From Anaerolineae bacterium (lineage in GTDB: Bacteria; Chloroflexota; Anaerolineae; 4572-78; J111): a DNA stretch of 13,737 bases. Under the pieces are notes generated by a model. The model saw nothing but the letters and a program-made list of their open reading frames with translations, was not told the origin of the DNA and ran no database searches. Within the stretch, counting starts at the first letter, position 1, and each line of letters opens with the position of its first letter. The DNA is taken from NCBI GenBank assembly GCA_020433835.1, contig JAGRBY010000134.1, forward strand, positions 1 through 13,737. Reading direction: 5' to 3'. Positions 13,712 through 13,737 of this stretch are shown here, one piece after another. Made by a program: the position numbers and the translations under genes.

Positions 13712-13737
13712 GTGAATCGAGGACGAATTTTAGTACT
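13712..13737 (+). CDS. Start of a rightward gene, cut by the window edge
   Basis: GTG 13712 is preceded by AGAGGAG (13696-13702) at 9 nt spacing, an excellent ribosome binding site. The eight complete codons read MNRGRILV. A basic start followed by RILV is typical of the first strand of response-regulator receiver domains (RILVVDDE), but it also fits Rossmann-fold and glycosyltransferase proteins. The function cannot be assigned from this fragment. Confidence 0.45.

Overview
The window looks like chromosomal DNA from a member of the Chloroflexota (Anaerolineae-like). This rests on three things: the scpB-rluB-cmk gene order, the Ser/Thr/Pro-rich extracytoplasmic linkers of the TPEPTDTPEPT type, and a set of lipoproteins with polysaccharide deacetylase domains. 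The assignment is inference from gene style and was not tested by any search. Base composition is moderate, and nothing points to a phage or plasmid.

Layout from left to right. Positions 1-1938 hold a compact rightward operon of chromosome-segregation, rRNA-modification and nucleotide genes: scpB (5' end cut off), an RluB-type 23S pseudouridine synthase, and cytidylate kinase. A spacer follows with a hairpin, a sigma70-like promoter and a 122-bp inverted-repeat element. Next is a 718-aa single-pass membrane protein (2202-4358). Its N-terminal domain looks like a catalytically dead tyrosine-recombinase fold, and it ends in an FnIII/Ig-like extracellular domain. A bidirectional terminator separates it from a leftward B12-binding-type radical SAM gene (4450-5805). 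The 438-nt gene-free stretch 5806-6243 contains a second inverted-repeat element with the same termini as the first, and a good promoter for an AI-2E family transporter (6244-7452). That gene converges on a leftward RNase II-family nuclease (7483-9303). Divergent from the nuclease is a small DUF971 zinc-motif protein (9473-9823). A third, unrelated palindromic element (9838-9967) sits directly in front of the first of two paralogous deacetylase lipoproteins (9978-11036 and 11104-12189). A second bidirectional terminator separates these from a leftward GT4 glycosyltransferase (12235-13440) resembling sulfoquinovosyl/mannosyl lipid transferases. The extreme right edge carries the first codons of another rightward gene.

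Functionally, the left end is housekeeping. The right half leans towards the cell envelope: deacetylase lipoproteins, a glycolipid-type glycosyltransferase and a membrane transporter. The most unusual protein is the recombinase-like/transmembrane/FnIII fusion. The most unusual DNA is the set of three small inverted-repeat (MITE-like) elements, each lying in an intergenic gap and two of them close to a downstream start codon.
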